Positions 1 through 14,767 of a DNA stretch of 64,000 bases are shown here, piece after piece. The notes beneath the pieces were generated by a model. The model did no database searches. It was given only the letters and a program-made list of their open reading frames with translations, and was not told where the DNA came from. Location of the stretch: contig NW_003314326.1 in assembly GCF_000143415.4 (NCBI RefSeq), positions 314,945 to 378,944 on the forward strand, in the 5' to 3' direction. This DNA comes from Selaginella moellendorffii. Its lineage: Eukaryota > Streptophyta > Lycopodiopsida > Selaginellales > Selaginellaceae. A program made the translations under genes and the position numbers. Position 1 is the first letter of the stretch; each line of letters begins with the position of its first letter.

Positions 1-1257
1 CAGCGTCCACAGCGAAACTTTGGGGTATATATAACGTCCACCCGTACGCACTTGGTATGATACCAGCTTAGACAAACCCCGCATTGGATCCTCTGAGCTT
101 TCCCGCGCTCGTTCTTCTGGTGGCAAGCTCCACAGTAGGCGGAATCAATCTGCAAGCACAACTAAGTGACAAGCCTGAGACTTGAAAAGCTTTACCATCG
201 GCAAGGCCATAAGGTTGTGCTGCAAAGCCTGACCAATTGCATACTGCTCGAAGACGAAACCCCGCAAGCTTGCGTATTCCTTGAACGGCTGAGTGGCCTC
301 GAGAAAGCTTCTGATCTTATCCACGTTCCTAGTACACAGGTACTGCGCATACATGTTGGCCACCTTATCCGAGCAGAATGTGTAGTAGAAGCGTCTGAAG
401 GATCCGGGCTTCAACGCGAAGTGAAATAGCCTCCACGACACGTTCTGCGTGGTTGCGGAGTTTTGCAGGATGGCTGTCACATTCTTGAGCTTCGTGTTGG
501 CAAGGCACTTGCAAACGTCGGAAGAAAAATCCTCCTCGGTGAGGTTTTCAGCCTCGCGATCCCACAGAAACCGAGGAACGCCTCCAAACCAGTCGTATGC
601 TAAGTCGGCAGCATCTACTCTTCGGTATATGTGCTCCGCTTTCACCGACAGGTTCCCATCCGGCCGAGGCATCAAATCGGCTCTCCTTTTCCAGCTTTGC
701 ACAAGAGCGTCGAACTCTTGCTTGTCCCAAACCGGGAGGTATCTAGTGTAAGTCATGCGCAGCTTCCTCGCGGCCTTTGTGTTGCCCTCTTCTGGAGAGG
801 CCGCAACCACAGCTCGAACTCCAAGCGTCCTGCCAGGTGCGATCTTCTGATCGATCAGGTGGTAGTCGACCTCGGTCGACTCGATTTGTTCAAGAGGGTA
901 GTCTTTCTTGTCGATGACCCTGAGAGAGGAGCCATTGAAGTCCCAAATGTAGGTCTCCGATTCGTACAGGATGCGCGAGCCCCGCTTGTCGATGCCCGTC
1001 CTGATGATGAAGTACCACAAGAAGGCCGATTTGCCAACACCGGAGTTGCCATTCAAGTGGCACAGAGAGCAGTCCTCGATCGCCAGAGTTGCGACGATAT
1101 CCTTGTAGAGGGCATCGAACACCTTCCGCACATAGAGCGTCTCAATACTCCTGTGCAAAGAATACCTGTAAACTCCTGCTTCCGGTAGCTCCAGAAAATT
1201 CCCGGCCGCGTAAGACTCACGCCCTCCAAGGAGCGCCCGCGCCCACCATTCCTCCAT
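1..1257 (-). CDS. Crinkler/RHS-like P-loop ATPase with C-terminal PHD finger (3' end outside window)
   Basis: The gene starts at the ATG ending at 1257. Exon 1 (1257-196, 354 codons) carries a Walker A motif GNSGVGKS at residues 70-77. The following stretch (GVRAVVAASPEEGN and context) resembles the ATPase shared by Crinkler effectors and trypanosome retrotransposon-hot-spot proteins. Read straight on, the frame stops at 145. A 46-bp intron (195-150, GTAAAG...TTGCAG) keeps the frame and opens exon 2 (149 to beyond base 1). Exon 2 encodes C-x2-C-x13-C-x2-C-x4-H-x2-C plus a further Cys at the window edge, with the core IQCGVCLSWYHTKC, a PHD-finger signature. PHD fingers usually read histone tails, so a chromatin role is inferred. 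The family name is moderately sure, the PHD assignment good, and the full length unknown. Confidence 0.72.
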
Positions 1258-1743
1258 CGCCAGGGAAAAAAGCTTACGGCTTAAACCCTAAACCACACAT
1301 TTTGTCAAAACGGAAGTTAGATTAACAAACTTCTATGGCTACATGAGCGCGGCTATTTGAGGCTCAAAGCACGCAGGTGCCACATCCATGACCTAAATAG
1401 ATATCCTTAATTGCGATCATGCTGTAATTTGCTGTGAAGTTATCAAAACTCATAAGCGAGTTGCCTGTATCGCACAAACTTTAGTAGAATTGCTTTCATG
1501 AAATGGAATTTGTCACCTGCTCAAGCATCTGATCCTGTACTAGTGGTGGAATGGTAATTGAGGGAACTGGTACCGGCAATGGCCCCATGTAGAGCTTCAA
1601 CTCAGTGCATGGAAGTCGAGGAGAAGCTGGTGTATGTGGCCTCATCCAGTGGAATCACAAAGGAAAGTTTAATTCAACAAAAGGATGGAGTGAAGGGTTT
1701 CGAATGTATAATAAGGATAATAGATATAAATTTAATTTGATGA

Positions 1744-1810
<67 letters not shown>

Positions 1811-2003
1811 CCTAATGACTCACAAAGGCTAAACAACATTGAAGGCACACTCTACTCTGACAAAGTGATATTTAATTGAATTCAATTTTACAGCATTACA
1901 TAATCTCATAGGATAAATTTTAATAATATTTTTTGTTATACTGAAAAGTTCTTAACAAAGGTTTTCTTTAGTTTAAGAGTGTCTAGAGCTTTTTAAATTA
2001 GCA
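1258..2003. other. intergenic spacer with AT microsatellite
   Basis: No convincing coding region is visible. The stretch holds the putative promoter of the minus-strand ATPase gene and an (AT)n tract near its middle. Base composition turns AT-rich after about 1670, and weak reading frames here are short and low in complexity. Confidence 0.6.
1747..1808. repeat. (AT)n dinucleotide microsatellite
   Basis: About 31 uninterrupted AT units lie between ordinary AT-rich DNA. It is a likely length-variable locus with no sign of function. Confidence 0.95.
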
Positions 2004-3594
2004 TATTCATGGAGCAATTTCAGGAGCTCCAGCTCCAAGAAGCTTTTCAAGCAGGTGTATGAAAGATGTGGCAGGCTTGTCTGTACCCTGGAGGTGTTTT
2101 GAGCACTATGATCTTCTCTTGAAACAACATGATCCAAGCATATGCTGAGATTGGCTATCAAGATTCCGATCACATGCACAGAGAGATACTGTTGCGTGGA
2201 TGGCTTATGCGCTGAAGGGTTATGGGAGACGTGAGGAAGGTTTTTTCGGACATGCCCGAGAGGAACGTGGTTGTGTGGAATGCAATGTGTCAAGATGATG
2301 CTGCGAATGGGTACCTTGAGGAGGCAAAGATGGTGTGGAGAAGACTCCTCAGACGGACTTTGTGACTTGGACAATGCTTATTACTGTTTATGCACAGAAT
2401 GGCGAGATAGGAGAGGCAAAGTTGGGGTTTGATGCAATGCCGGAGCGCAACGAGGTGTCATGGAACGCAATGGTGAACGCAAATGCCCAGAACGGACGTA
2501 TCGATGCCACTAAGCTGCTCGTAGAGAAAATGATCTCATTGTATGGAACACAATCATTCAAGGCCCCGAAGTTTGTGATGCGGAGAATTGTTTCCTTGGA
2601 ATGCCCGAGAAGGATGTCATATCTTGGACTCTCATGGTTCCTAGATACGCAAAGAGCAGGTATAGGCGAAAGAAACCTTTGATGCTATGGCAGAGAGAAA
2701 CCATGTATCGTGGAACGCGTTGCTCCAAGGCTATCGAGCGGCCGGGCATGGCACCGAATTGAGGATGACGTTTGAGAAGATGCCCCTCAAAACAATGTCG
2801 AGTGTCACGGTGGTGATGGAGTTCGAGTCGAAAATGGGAGAGATGGTGGAGGCTAAGCAAGTGTTTGACGATAATGGGATTGGTGGATCAAGCGTGGTTT
2901 CGTGGACAACCATGGTGGTGGCTTACGCTCACCAGGGCATGGTTGCCTGGAACACCATGGTCCACCAATATGCCCAGCACGGCCATTACATGCTCGAGGC
3001 CAAAACCATCCCCCGGCGTGATGTAGTTTCGTGGAACACCGAACAATGGCGATCTCGCCGCAGCTCTCAAAGTTTTCCACACCATGCCAATGAGACACAC
3101 GGTTTCCTGGAACGCCACGGTGACCATCTACGCATCCAGTGGATTCACGGAAGAAGCTCTCGAGATCTTCGAGCAAACTCCCGGCAGCAACAACACCATA
3201 ACCTGGGGACGTGATGCTCGAGGCCTACACCGCGCGGGGCCTGGGAGAAGAAGTTCTGGAGCTCTTCCGTCCCGAAGAGGTGGCGTTCGTGAACATCTTA
3301 AACTCGTGTAGCCACCTCGGGCTCCTGGCGGAAGCTCGGCTCCAATTCCAGTCCAAGACCACAGCCTGGCTCCTGCGAGGGAGCTGCGTGGTGGACATTC
3401 TGGGCCGGGCTGGCCGGATGGGCGACGCGGAAGAGCTTTTAAAAGCCATGCCTTTCGTCCCGGACGAGGTGGTGTGGGCCTCCTTCCTCAACTCGTGCAG
3501 GATCCACAGTGATTTGGAGCGCGGGGGCCGAGCTGCCAAGCTCAGGTCCAATGACCCCAGCCACTATCTTCTCTTGGCAACCACCATATCCTGA
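2004..3594 (+). pseudogene. decayed PPR (S/PLS-type) gene
   Basis: Recognisable PPR motifs run along the plus strand but switch frame several times. Pieces include FSDMPERNVVVWNAM near 2250, a run with AQNGEIGEAK and MPERNEVSWNAM (2335-2520), AERNHVSWNALLQGY (about 2690), and a C-terminal part (3211-3594) with VVDILGRAGRMGDAEELLKA and a truncated E-like end. The order of motifs matches an intact SS/PLS protein such as those at 37.7 and 48.7 kb, but no single frame spans it, and introns do not plausibly explain the shifts. It ends about 60 bp before a tRNA gene. A badly mis-modelled functional gene cannot be fully excluded, but frameshift decay is the simplest reading. Confidence 0.75.
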
Positions 3595-3657
3595 TCTGAG
3601 CACCACCACCATTTCGAGTGTGTTGAGAGAGCTCCTCGAAGCTTGGAAGGCGAGCAA

Positions 3658-3730
3658 GGGGATGTAGCTCAGATGGTAGAGCGATCGCTTCGCATGCGAT
3701 AGGTAAGGGGATCGATGCCCCTCATCTCCA
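3658..3730 (+). tRNA. tRNA-Ala (anticodon CGC)
   Basis: The sequence folds into a complete cloverleaf. The acceptor stem GGGGATG pairs with CATCTCC (one G-T pair), the D arm is GCTC...GAGC, the anticodon stem ATCGC/GCGAT encloses the loop TTCGCAT, the variable loop is 5 nt, and the T arm AGGGG/CCCCT encloses ATCGATG. The anticodon CGC reads GCG, so it is an alanine tRNA. Position 73 is A at 3730, and there is no intron and no encoded CCA. A run of six T at 3737-3742 follows, as expected for a Pol III terminator. Confidence 0.97.
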
Positions 3731-3736
3731 CGCACA

Positions 3737-3742
3737 TTTTTT
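3737..3742 (+). terminator. Pol III oligo-T terminator of tRNA-Ala
   Basis: Six consecutive T residues lie seven bases after the discriminator base of the tRNA gene, the usual RNA polymerase III stop signal. Confidence 0.75.
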
Positions 3743-6700
3743 GTCACTCCATACTTTTTTTTTTCGTCTTCAGCGTAGCATAGCATCTGCCAAACAAACG
3801 AGCCAGTTCATGAGTAGCCAAAGAAAAAGAAAAAGAAGACAATGGTTCTTCCATGTTGAAGTACTCAATGTTTGTTGCCAGACAAGAGAGAGAGAGAGAG
3901 ATCGCCCTGGCGTCGATCATCTTACTGGGGCGAATTGGCCGAGGACGACGCCCGATCCATCTTCACGCTCCGGCCCACACCAGAAACCCATGAGAACCTC
4001 ACTCGGCCTCTCCACAAGGTAATCCGGTGAAGAAGAAGACGAATGATGGAGCTTCCACCGACCCAGTTTATGAGGAAAATGATCTCTGCTCGTCACCACA
4101 CCACGAGGAGGATTGCAAATGCAGCAAAGCCAATCCAATCCTTCTTACCTCAGCACAGATTTCCCTGCCCTAAGCTCTCGCTGCTGCCGAACGAATCCCC
4201 CGACCGAGTGCCTCCGAAAGCCGGCGCCTACCCACGGGCACTTGATCCTGCAAGGCGGCGGCTGCCAGGAAATCGCAATCGCAATCGCCATCGTCATCGC
4301 TCAAGGACGAAGAACCCTAAAGCGCGCCAAATGCCGCCAAGAACCCTAAAACAGGGGAACCACTCCATTGCGCATTGATGAACGAAGCAGCGCATGAATT
4401 TGGCGCTGCCGCAGTCGATGACGATGGATGCGATGATGAGAGAGCGAATACGAATTGTTTATCGCGCAGCAGCCAGCTCTCTGGAGTCCAATTGAATGGA
4501 ACAGAGCTTTCAGAGCCATCATCCACACATATATAAAAGCTTCCTCTGCCGCTGCCAATCTCTGCTTAACTGTTTTCCAATTTGTCACCATCACAACCAT
4601 CAAGCTGCTGCCGCTACCACTGTGTGGAGTGGATTGCATTGCTGCCATTGCCAGCGGCATTACCTATATGGGCTAGATCAGCTCGCAAGCGATTGGAAAT
4701 TGGATTGGAGCGGACCAATAGCAGTAGCAATTGACAATTTCGCTCAATTCAATGGCGCTTTCCACATCAATCTAAGTTTTGATTAGGGTTCTTCGTTGTC
4801 ACCAACAAACAAGTTTCACGGTCAAAGATTTGAGAGGCATCCGTACGCCCCGGGGGTGTGACAGGGATGGGCAACGAACCCTGGCCGTCCATCGAGCTGG
4901 CCCTGGAAGGAATCGAACACGCGATCGGGCAAAATAATGTTGTCTGGAAAGAGATGTTTGATTTCTTTCTGGTGTCATGGTTCCTACACACCTGGCGCAC
5001 TCACTCACACTCCATCTCGTTTCCTTGAAGCTACCTTGGAGTTGGATCGATCATCGTCCTCGCATTGATCGAATTGGAAGAATGCTCGATTGATCCTTGT
5101 AGTTCGCGCATCGCTACCGCGAGTGGAATTACACGAGATCACGAGATCCCTCGTTCGTTTGTCACCAACTTGGATCTCTGGGGGAGAATGCCATGGATTG
5201 CGATCTCCAAACCACCCCACTTCCTTTGTTCCTTTTTGTTTCGTCGAGTGGAAGAGAAGAGACGATGATCGCGTGCGTACGGAGGGCGAGCCGTTAATGC
5301 CGGTTTGTGGCCATGGTGGCTCAACACTCGCCCAGGAGAGTTTGTCCGCCACGTGTCGCGCATGTGACAGCCAGTACACAACGCACGTGGCCGCTTTCTT
5401 ACCGCCGGCTTTTTTACCAAAGGTTTTTAATTTCCCCTTGTTAACGCTCCTCGTACTTTTCTTACCGTAGAGCTCTTTCTTTTTCACCCTGCCAGTGTGA
5501 ACGCAAGCAAGCGTAAACCTTCTTCTTCCTTCTTCCTTCTTTCTCTGGCTATGGCGGATCGCCTTCTCTCTCTTCTCCAACAAGTACTCTTTTCTCCTCG
5601 CGATTCGCGACGAAGAATTTAAAACAGAGCCGAGGGTTTTGTCACCGCATTGTTGTCGTTTGATCCAGCGGATCGACTTCCCCGAAGCGCTAAAAAGAGA
5701 GAGCGCACCGAGAGATCGATCGAGCTGGTTCTTCTACTACTCAGAGGAGAAAAGCTTTGGATTCTTGTGAGCGAGCGAGCGAGCCGAGGTCCCAGAGTTC
5801 TTGGTTTGTCGCATGATGGTCAGCATCCGAGGAGTTTATGGCAGGTCCCAATCCAAGGCTTGACTGCGAACACTAAATGCTTGCATCCAGGTTGATGATC
5901 CTTACGCTCTTGCTGTTCATCCATCGCTTTCTGGTTTGCTCCGCCTTCTCTCCTCCATCTCGATCCTAGCAGCCGCAGGCAGCAGCAGCAGCAGCAAAAC
6001 CTAGCAGCAGAGAGCCCTGGAGCTCTTTTTCTTTCTTCCCTGCCACCACTGCTTCTTCTCTCTGCGGATCATCCAGAGGTATAAATGCTCGCTATTCTTG
6101 CTTTCTCCGCGAGCAGCAGCAGGGTACTTGTCTCGGACTCTCTCAATTTCGCATTGCTCGGGCGGACGATGAGACTGTCACTAAATCGTAATACCGGTCA
6201 CTAGGAAGAGCTCTCCTCCTCTCCATATCTCCATTTCTTCCTCGGCCGTATCTCGTTCGTTTCGCTGGTGCTGGTGATCGTCCAAGCTGTGGTGGTGTCT
6301 CTCTCACTCTCATCAATCACTCCTCCATCATCCGGCAGCTCCCAAACAAACCACATTTGTGTGCGTGATTGGTACACTCCACTCTCTCCTCTGTGCAGCG
6401 CGAGCGCGCTTTTGACTGGCCGGGGCGGGCCGCGATCCATCTCAGCTCTCCGCGTGTCTGCTCCGGGCTGCCAAAAACACCAAAGTTTCTTTCTTGCTGG
6501 ATCGATAGCTACCACTCCACGCCTCTCCTCTCATCGCCAAGATCACTGAGCTTTTGGATCGATCCAGTTTTCCATCATCCATCTATCCATCCATCCATAG
6601 CGCCGCGAGGACACGAGTCCAGGACTCTCTTTCTCTGATCATCCCTGTCACACCTTGTTGTCACGTCCCAGGAGAGAGTAGCCATTCTCACTCGCTCGCA

Positions 6701-6905
6701 TTCTCTGCTACTGCTGCCTGCGTGTGCGCGCGTTGTCCAAGAGATCTATCATCCTCTCTCTCACCCAATCCATCGATCGCTCCCTCTTATCCTCTCCTCC
6801 CTGCCCTCCCTGCCACAAACGAACGAATCCTATCGCCCAAGATGGTGATTTGACACTAGCCCAAGATCGGGCCTTGGATCGTCAACACATCCTCGAGCAA
6901 GCTCC
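3743..6905. other. long stretch without a convincing gene; 3' part is a CT-rich leader/promoter
   Basis: No family could be recognised on either strand. The stretch holds an (AG)n tract at 3885-3900, short coding-looking fragments around 4040-4480 and 4867-5028 that do not join into a gene, and, from about 5450 to 6900, a strongly CT-rich sequence with CAG runs near 5980 that looks like the promoter, long 5' leader and possibly 5'UTR introns of the DUF620 gene. A minus-strand open frame of 192 codons (5583-5005) is rich in Lys, Arg and Ser and matches nothing known to me. I treat it as chance. Confidence 0.5.
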
Positions 6906-8734
6906 ATGGCCGAGCAGCAGCAATCCAGCCACAAGCACAGGTCGTGGCAGCGCGGAATCTCCCCGGGCAGAGGGCTGCGGCGACTGGAGAGCAAGCTCAA
7001 GGATTTGTTCCTCCTCCGCCCGGGGAGCTCGTCCAGGAAGCAGCAGCAGCAACAGCAGCGCTCGGGATCGCCGGATTTCATCCTCCAGCAGGCAGCGGCG
7101 CTGTCGTCGCAGCAAATCCACATGGTTCGCAGCGGCAGCTTGATCAGACCTCACGAGACGCTGGCGCCGGTCCGCGAGGGCCCGGATGCCGATGCCGATG
7201 GAGGCGGCGGCAACGGATCCCTTGGCGGCGGTGGCAGCGGCGGCGGCGGCGGCGCCACCAAGCGGCAGGGATCCTTCCGGAGCTGGATGATGGAGCAGAT
7301 CGAGAAGACAACGCTGCCACTGCTGGGCTACAAGCACTCGGACGTGCGGCTGCTGCTGGGCGTGCTGGGAGCTCCACTCGCACCCATCGCCGCTAGCAGC
7401 GCCCATTGCCTCTACGCTCGCGTCTCGCCCAGGGATGGCCCCATTGTAAGTGCGTGGTGTTCTTGGCCGAGTGTTCTTGGGTGTTTTCTTCCTTGGATCG
7501 ACACTGATGTGCGTGGCTTCTTCGATCTGGCAGGAGTCGACGTCCGCGCAGTACATCCTCCACCAGTACATGGCAGCATCCGGGGGCTCCAAATTCCTGG
7601 CCTCGATCCACAACTCGTACGCGGCGGGCAAGATCCGGATGTCTCTGTCGGAATTCGAGACCGTGAATCGCGTGGTGCGCACCAAGAACCCATTCCGCCC
7701 CGCCGAGGCGGGATGCTTCGTGCTGTGGCAGATGAAGCCCGACATGTGGTACGTGGAGCTGGTGCTGGGCGGAGGATCCAGCAAAGTCCATGCCGGATGC
7801 GATGGCAAGCTCGTCTGGAGGCAAAACCCCTGGATGGGTCCTCACGCCGCCAAGGGACCCGTGCGCCCACTTCGTCGCGTCCTCCAGGTATGGATGGTAC
7901 CATCGCTCGCTCGCATTCTCTCTTCCGCGATTGCTCGATCACGAATCCAAAAGATTGGAATCGGAATGTCAAGATCTCATGGCGCTTTTGTCTTTGCAAC
8001 AGGGATTGGATCCGTTGACGACTGCCACCATCTTTTCTGGCGCGGTTTGCGTGGGCGAGAAGCGGCTGGGTGGCGAGGATTGCTTCGTGCTCAAGCTCGC
8101 CGCCGACCCGTACACGCTGGGCGCCCGCAGCGACGGCCCCGCCGAGATCATCCGCCACGTACTCTTCGGCTACTTCAGCCAGAGGACCGGACTGCTCGTC
8201 CGGATCGAGGACTCGCACCTAACCCGCATCCAGGCGTCGGCGGGCGAGGTCGTCTACTGGGAGACGAGCATCGAGTCGACGCTGGACGACTACCGCAGCG
8301 TCGACGGCCTGGTGATCGCCCACTCGGGGCATTCGTGCGTGACGCTGTTTAGATTCGGGGAGGTGGCCATGGGTCACACCAGGACGAGGATGGAGGAGGA
8401 CTGGACGATCGAGGAGGTGGCGCTCAACGTTCCGGGGCTCTCGGAGGATTGCTTCATCCCTCCGGCGGACATCCGGAAGAAGAACAGCGCTGGCGGCGCC
8501 GCTGGGCTGGTCAATCACAGCGGGCGGAAAGGATTGAGGAATGGGATCACTGCCGCCACTGCCGCCGCCGCCGCCGAGACTAATTTGTCCTCGGCAGTGG
8601 CAGTGGAGCGCGACAGCCTCGGAGACACCAAGAACAGCAGCCATCCGCAAGAACAGCAACAATACACGGCGCGGGTCAAAGCGACCGCGCGCGAGGCCCA
8701 ATCCAACAATGCCATGTGGAGGGTCGAGGGCTGA
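6906..8734 (+). CDS. DUF620 family protein
   Basis: The three-exon model is 6906-7445, 7534-7887 and 8003-8734 (introns 88 and 115 bp, both phase 0), 541 residues. The N-terminus is low-complexity, basic and glycine-rich. The conserved plant DUF620 region starts around residue 120 (MEQIEKTTLPLLGY) and continues through STSAQYILHQYMAASGG, FVLWQMKPDMWYVELVLGG, and exon 3 segments with GAVCVGEKRLGGEDCFVLKL and FRFGEVAMGHTRTRMEEDW. The C-terminus is again low in complexity. DUF620 proteins are plant-specific, usually 400-500 residues, and of unknown biochemical role. No signal peptide or membrane segment is evident. The ATG at 6906 is the first in frame before the conserved region. Family identity is firm and function unknown. 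Confidence 0.9.
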
Positions 8735-8958
8735 CCATTGACTTATCCTATTACTGTTTTGTAAAAAAAGTAACTAAATATTAACTTGATTAGGGCACCG
8801 TGGACTAAACTACCCGTCAACATGCAAACGGATTGTCCTGGGAATGTTCTTATCCGATGAGATATTTACCGGTATATCCTTCTGGCATCTTACAAATATT
8901 TTTTCGCCTGAGAGGGGGTAGGGCTCCGCTATTGAGAGAGGAGCGGCACAGCGCAGCG

Positions 8959-11484
<2,526 letters not shown>

Positions 11485-11581
11485 AAAAATCATATATTTT
11501 TTTCACTGACTTGGTAAATAACAATGTGCTGTGATATTGAAAATAATTCTGAGGCCATTCTATTCCATTCCATGAATTCTC

Positions 11582-12051
11582 TCAGCTTGTGTTTTGCTTC
11601 TTTGGGATGTGGTTGCCTCCACTAGCAAGCTTGTACGCGTAGAACAAGCTCATGATAACACTGCGAAAACAAAAACTTCTCTCGTGAGCTCCACCTCTAA
11701 AAATTTGATTTTTACCTGATCGCGGCGACCATTCCAGCAGGCATCACTTTACCAGTGTCGAGAAATCTCTCCCCCATCACCCACGACACAGACAACGCGA
11801 TCACTGCAAATCCAAATCGTGAGTGAAACCAAACGAGCTATCGATCTGTCACCTGTCTGGAGGATTTGCGAGAGCAGCGAATTGCTACCCTTGTGGTAAG
11901 CCGAGAGGCTGATCTTACCGGCGACAAGGAGCAAGATCCCAGCTCCAACGCCGCCATAGAGCGATGCCAAGCTCCCCCGCCGGAGAAAACCCACAAGTCC
12001 GCCACACAAGAGCACGATCCCATACGGGTACGTGAAGCAAAAGTCGTGCAT
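11582..12051 (-). CDS. TMEM14/FAX-type small membrane protein
   Basis: Three exons (12051-11853, 11803-11716, 11660-11582) give 121 residues. The protein opens with MHDFCFTYPYGIVLLCGGLVG, followed by a glycine-rich hydrophobic stretch (YGGVGAGILLLVAGKISL), a second part with WVMGERFLDTGKVMPAGMVA, and a short basic tail. That is the Tmemb_14 layout of about 110-120 residues with three or four membrane helices. In plants the family includes FAX proteins implicated in fatty-acid export. This copy lacks a plastid transit peptide, so it resembles the short endomembrane members. It sits 97 bp from the PFP-beta stop on the opposite strand. The exact transport role is not shown by sequence. Confidence 0.85.
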
Positions 12052-12174
12052 CCTTCGTCTCTCTCCTCTCGATCACGGACGACCAAAAACAACTTCCAGT
12101 ACAAATGTGATCCCAAGTTTTTATTTGCCGGAATATGCTCCTTTACAGTGGAACATTCCGTCCCACAGTTTAGC

Positions 12175-14689
12175 TTAATCGTCCGCCCATTTAACCCCGT
12201 GCTTAGCGCCCAAGTAGTAAGCACCGACTGGGCCTCTTCCGCCAAACGTGTAGAGCTCGGGGGCCACTTTGTGTGTTTCGATCTCTTCCAGCAGCGGCGA
12301 GATGATCTCCCAGGTCTGTGCGAGCTCGTCGCTCCGTATGAACAAGTGGCTGTCGCCGTCAATCACGTCCAAGATCAATCGCTCGTACGAGTCTGGGATC
12401 TCCGTGTTGTATCTGGTGTTATGAGCAAAAACTTAGCTTCCTCCGTTCTAGTTAACATTTGAAGAAACGAGTGAGCTTACTTGTCCCTGTAGAGAAGATT
12501 GAGCTCCGAGGAGTCCAGCTGCAATCCCAGGCCTGGAACTTTGTTGTTGATCTTGAGATTGATGGCCTCGTCCGGATGAACTCTGAGCACCAGCTCGTTG
12601 GTGGCCAGGTCGATGTTGAAACCAAACTTATCGCGGTACAAGTTCCCAGGGACGCCTCGGAATTGAATACGAATCTCTTGCCTGTGGAAGTATAGTCAGA
12701 AAAACAAGTGGAGTGTGGAGTAAAACTCTCAGCTCACTTGTGCTTGATGAGGCCGTGACCGGCTTTGATGAGGAACGGAACACCATCCCAGCGCCCGTTG
12801 TCGATGTACAAAACTGACGCTATAAATGTGGGAGTGAGGCTGTCGGCTGGAACGTCTTGCTCGCTCAAGTATCCCGGAACTCTGGAGCTGCCACCCTTTG
12901 ACACGCTTTCCTTGTACTGACCAAGAACAACGTCGTCCAGAGCTGGCTTGCGCATTGATCGCAGCACTTTCACCTGATCAATCAACTCGATTCATGATCC
13001 ATTCAATTCATGAAAGACCTGCTTGCCTTTTCGTTGCGAATATCTTCTCCTTCCAGGCTTACTGGGGGCTCCATTGCAAGGAGACCAATCGTCTGGAACA
13101 AATGGCTCTGGACAATGTCACGTATTATTCCCTGCTCGTCAAAATACCTGGAACCGGCAAAATAAAGCTCAAATTAAAGCTTGACAAAAGAAAACTGGTT
13201 ACCTTCCTCTGCCTTCCACTCCCCAGTCCTCGGCAAACAATATCTAAATGAAAGGCACACGCAGTCGAGTCTTGGAAATAGCACTCGGGCTTACTTGAAT
13301 GTTTCGTATGTATGTGCGGTTCCACAGAGGCTCGAAGATTAGATTTGAAAACCGCAAGACTGTCAAGTTTTCAATGAGATCTCTGCCAAGTAGATGATCG
13401 ATTCTGTAAAAAGAGCAACAAAGCATGTTTTGTTTACTCTCTTTGATTGAAACAATCGGTATCGTACCTGTATATCTGGTCTTCGGTGAACTTTGAAAGC
13501 AATCCCTCGGTCATCTTCTTCGAGGTGTGCACGTCGTTGCCAAATGGCTTCTCGATTATAATCCTCGTGTGGCCACTCCTGCTTTGAGCATTGGTGCCAA
13601 CACACTGCGCAACTTCAACGACTACTTCGTGAGGAACCGACAGGTAGAAAATCCGATTTGCACAACAACTTCCCTACAAAACTTGTCAGTTTCTTTTCTC
13701 TACTATGCCAAAGCAAAAGCTAGAAATAATACCTCTAGTTTCTTCAAGCGCTTGTCCAGAATCACCATACCATCGCATGTATCGTATCCGCCGTGCTCAT
13801 AGTATACATTTTTTAGAAAGCTCTCCATCTTTTCTTCACATCCTTCTCTGCATGCCAAGTTCTCTTTGAGATCCAAATATGCCAAACGAGTATTAGAACC
13901 TGTGATCCAGCCTGCACGTTAAGTTTCCCATGATGAGCCTCCGGAGGTCTTCATCTTGGAGCTCACTTCTGGAATAGCCAAAGATCGCGATTTTCTGCAC
14001 ATCAAAAAATTTAAAATCTTGGGAAAGAAGATAAAGACTACCTCTGGAAGGTAACCGGTGTAGTAAAGTGCAAACAAGGCTGGAAAGATTTTGTTCTTGG
14101 CGAGATCACCCGTGGCACCTAAAACGATGATTGACAAGCTCGTCGTAGCTGCAGACACGGAACTCTCTCCTTCTTTTTGATCTTTGAATAGTTCAGCTCC
14201 AGAGGAAGAGGCAACCGGTTGTTCTGTGAGGGTTTGATCTGCAAAAGTTGTAACAAAACTTTAGAAGGTTTCCAGGAAACGAACAGGCGCTTTTTCACCT
14301 TGATCCTTCGGAGGAGCTGAGACGTCGATATCGGTGCTTGAGCAGCGAATGCCATGATCAGTAGCGAGAATCTTTAATGTACACATGAACCATAACTTCA
14401 GGCAGTCAAAAAGATTGGTAGCATGCTTAAAGACTGAGCCACAAAGAATGAAGCTGCTCCTCACGCTCTACTAGCCAGCCAGCAATCCAGCAGCCAAATC
14501 GAAAAGCAAAATCCTATGCATCGTTTAACGAAAAAGTATGACATCGTCGTCTCATACCTTTGCCCTTCTCGAGATCATAGCAGTGGATCGCAATTGGGTT
14601 GACAATCCAGCCCTGTGATGCTCAGCTCCCGCGAAAGAAACCATCTTGGGTGCTTTGATCGCCGGCATTCCAATCGCGGCTGTCGCCAT
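12175..14689 (-). CDS. G6PD: glucose-6-phosphate 1-dehydrogenase, plastidic
   Basis: This enzyme oxidises glucose 6-phosphate with NADP+ in the first step of the oxidative pentose phosphate pathway. Twelve exons join in frame: 14689-14558, 14371-14299, 14238-14042, 13994-13900, 13847-13733, 13673-13468, 13403-13295, 13243-13203, 13147-13027, 12973-12738, 12681-12481 and 12412-12175 (587 residues). The Rossmann motif GATGDLAK is at 109-116, EKPFG lies in exon 6, and the substrate/active-site motif RIDHLLGR is at 273-280. Cys161 and Cys169, eight apart in [11 protein letters not shown], match the redox cysteines of thioredoxin-regulated plastid isoforms. A Ser/Thr/Lys-rich N-terminus of about 100 residues fits a transit peptide. 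Intron 9 has a GC donor (AAG|GCAAGC). Confidence 0.96.
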
Positions 14690-14767
14690 AGCTGCGCCTC
14701 AATCAGTCACCAAGCGACAAAACAAGAAAAAAATAGTATAGGAAGGGTTAACCTTTAAGTACCTTCT

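Noticed and set aside
4895-4935. GTTCGATTCC-like stretch on the minus strand resembling a tRNA B box
   Set aside because: Neighbouring bases do not form T-, anticodon or acceptor stems.
5005-5583. Minus-strand open frame of 192 codons
   Set aside because: Low-complexity Lys/Arg/Ser composition, no recognisable motif, and overlap with plus frames of equal quality; most likely chance in the promoter/leader region.
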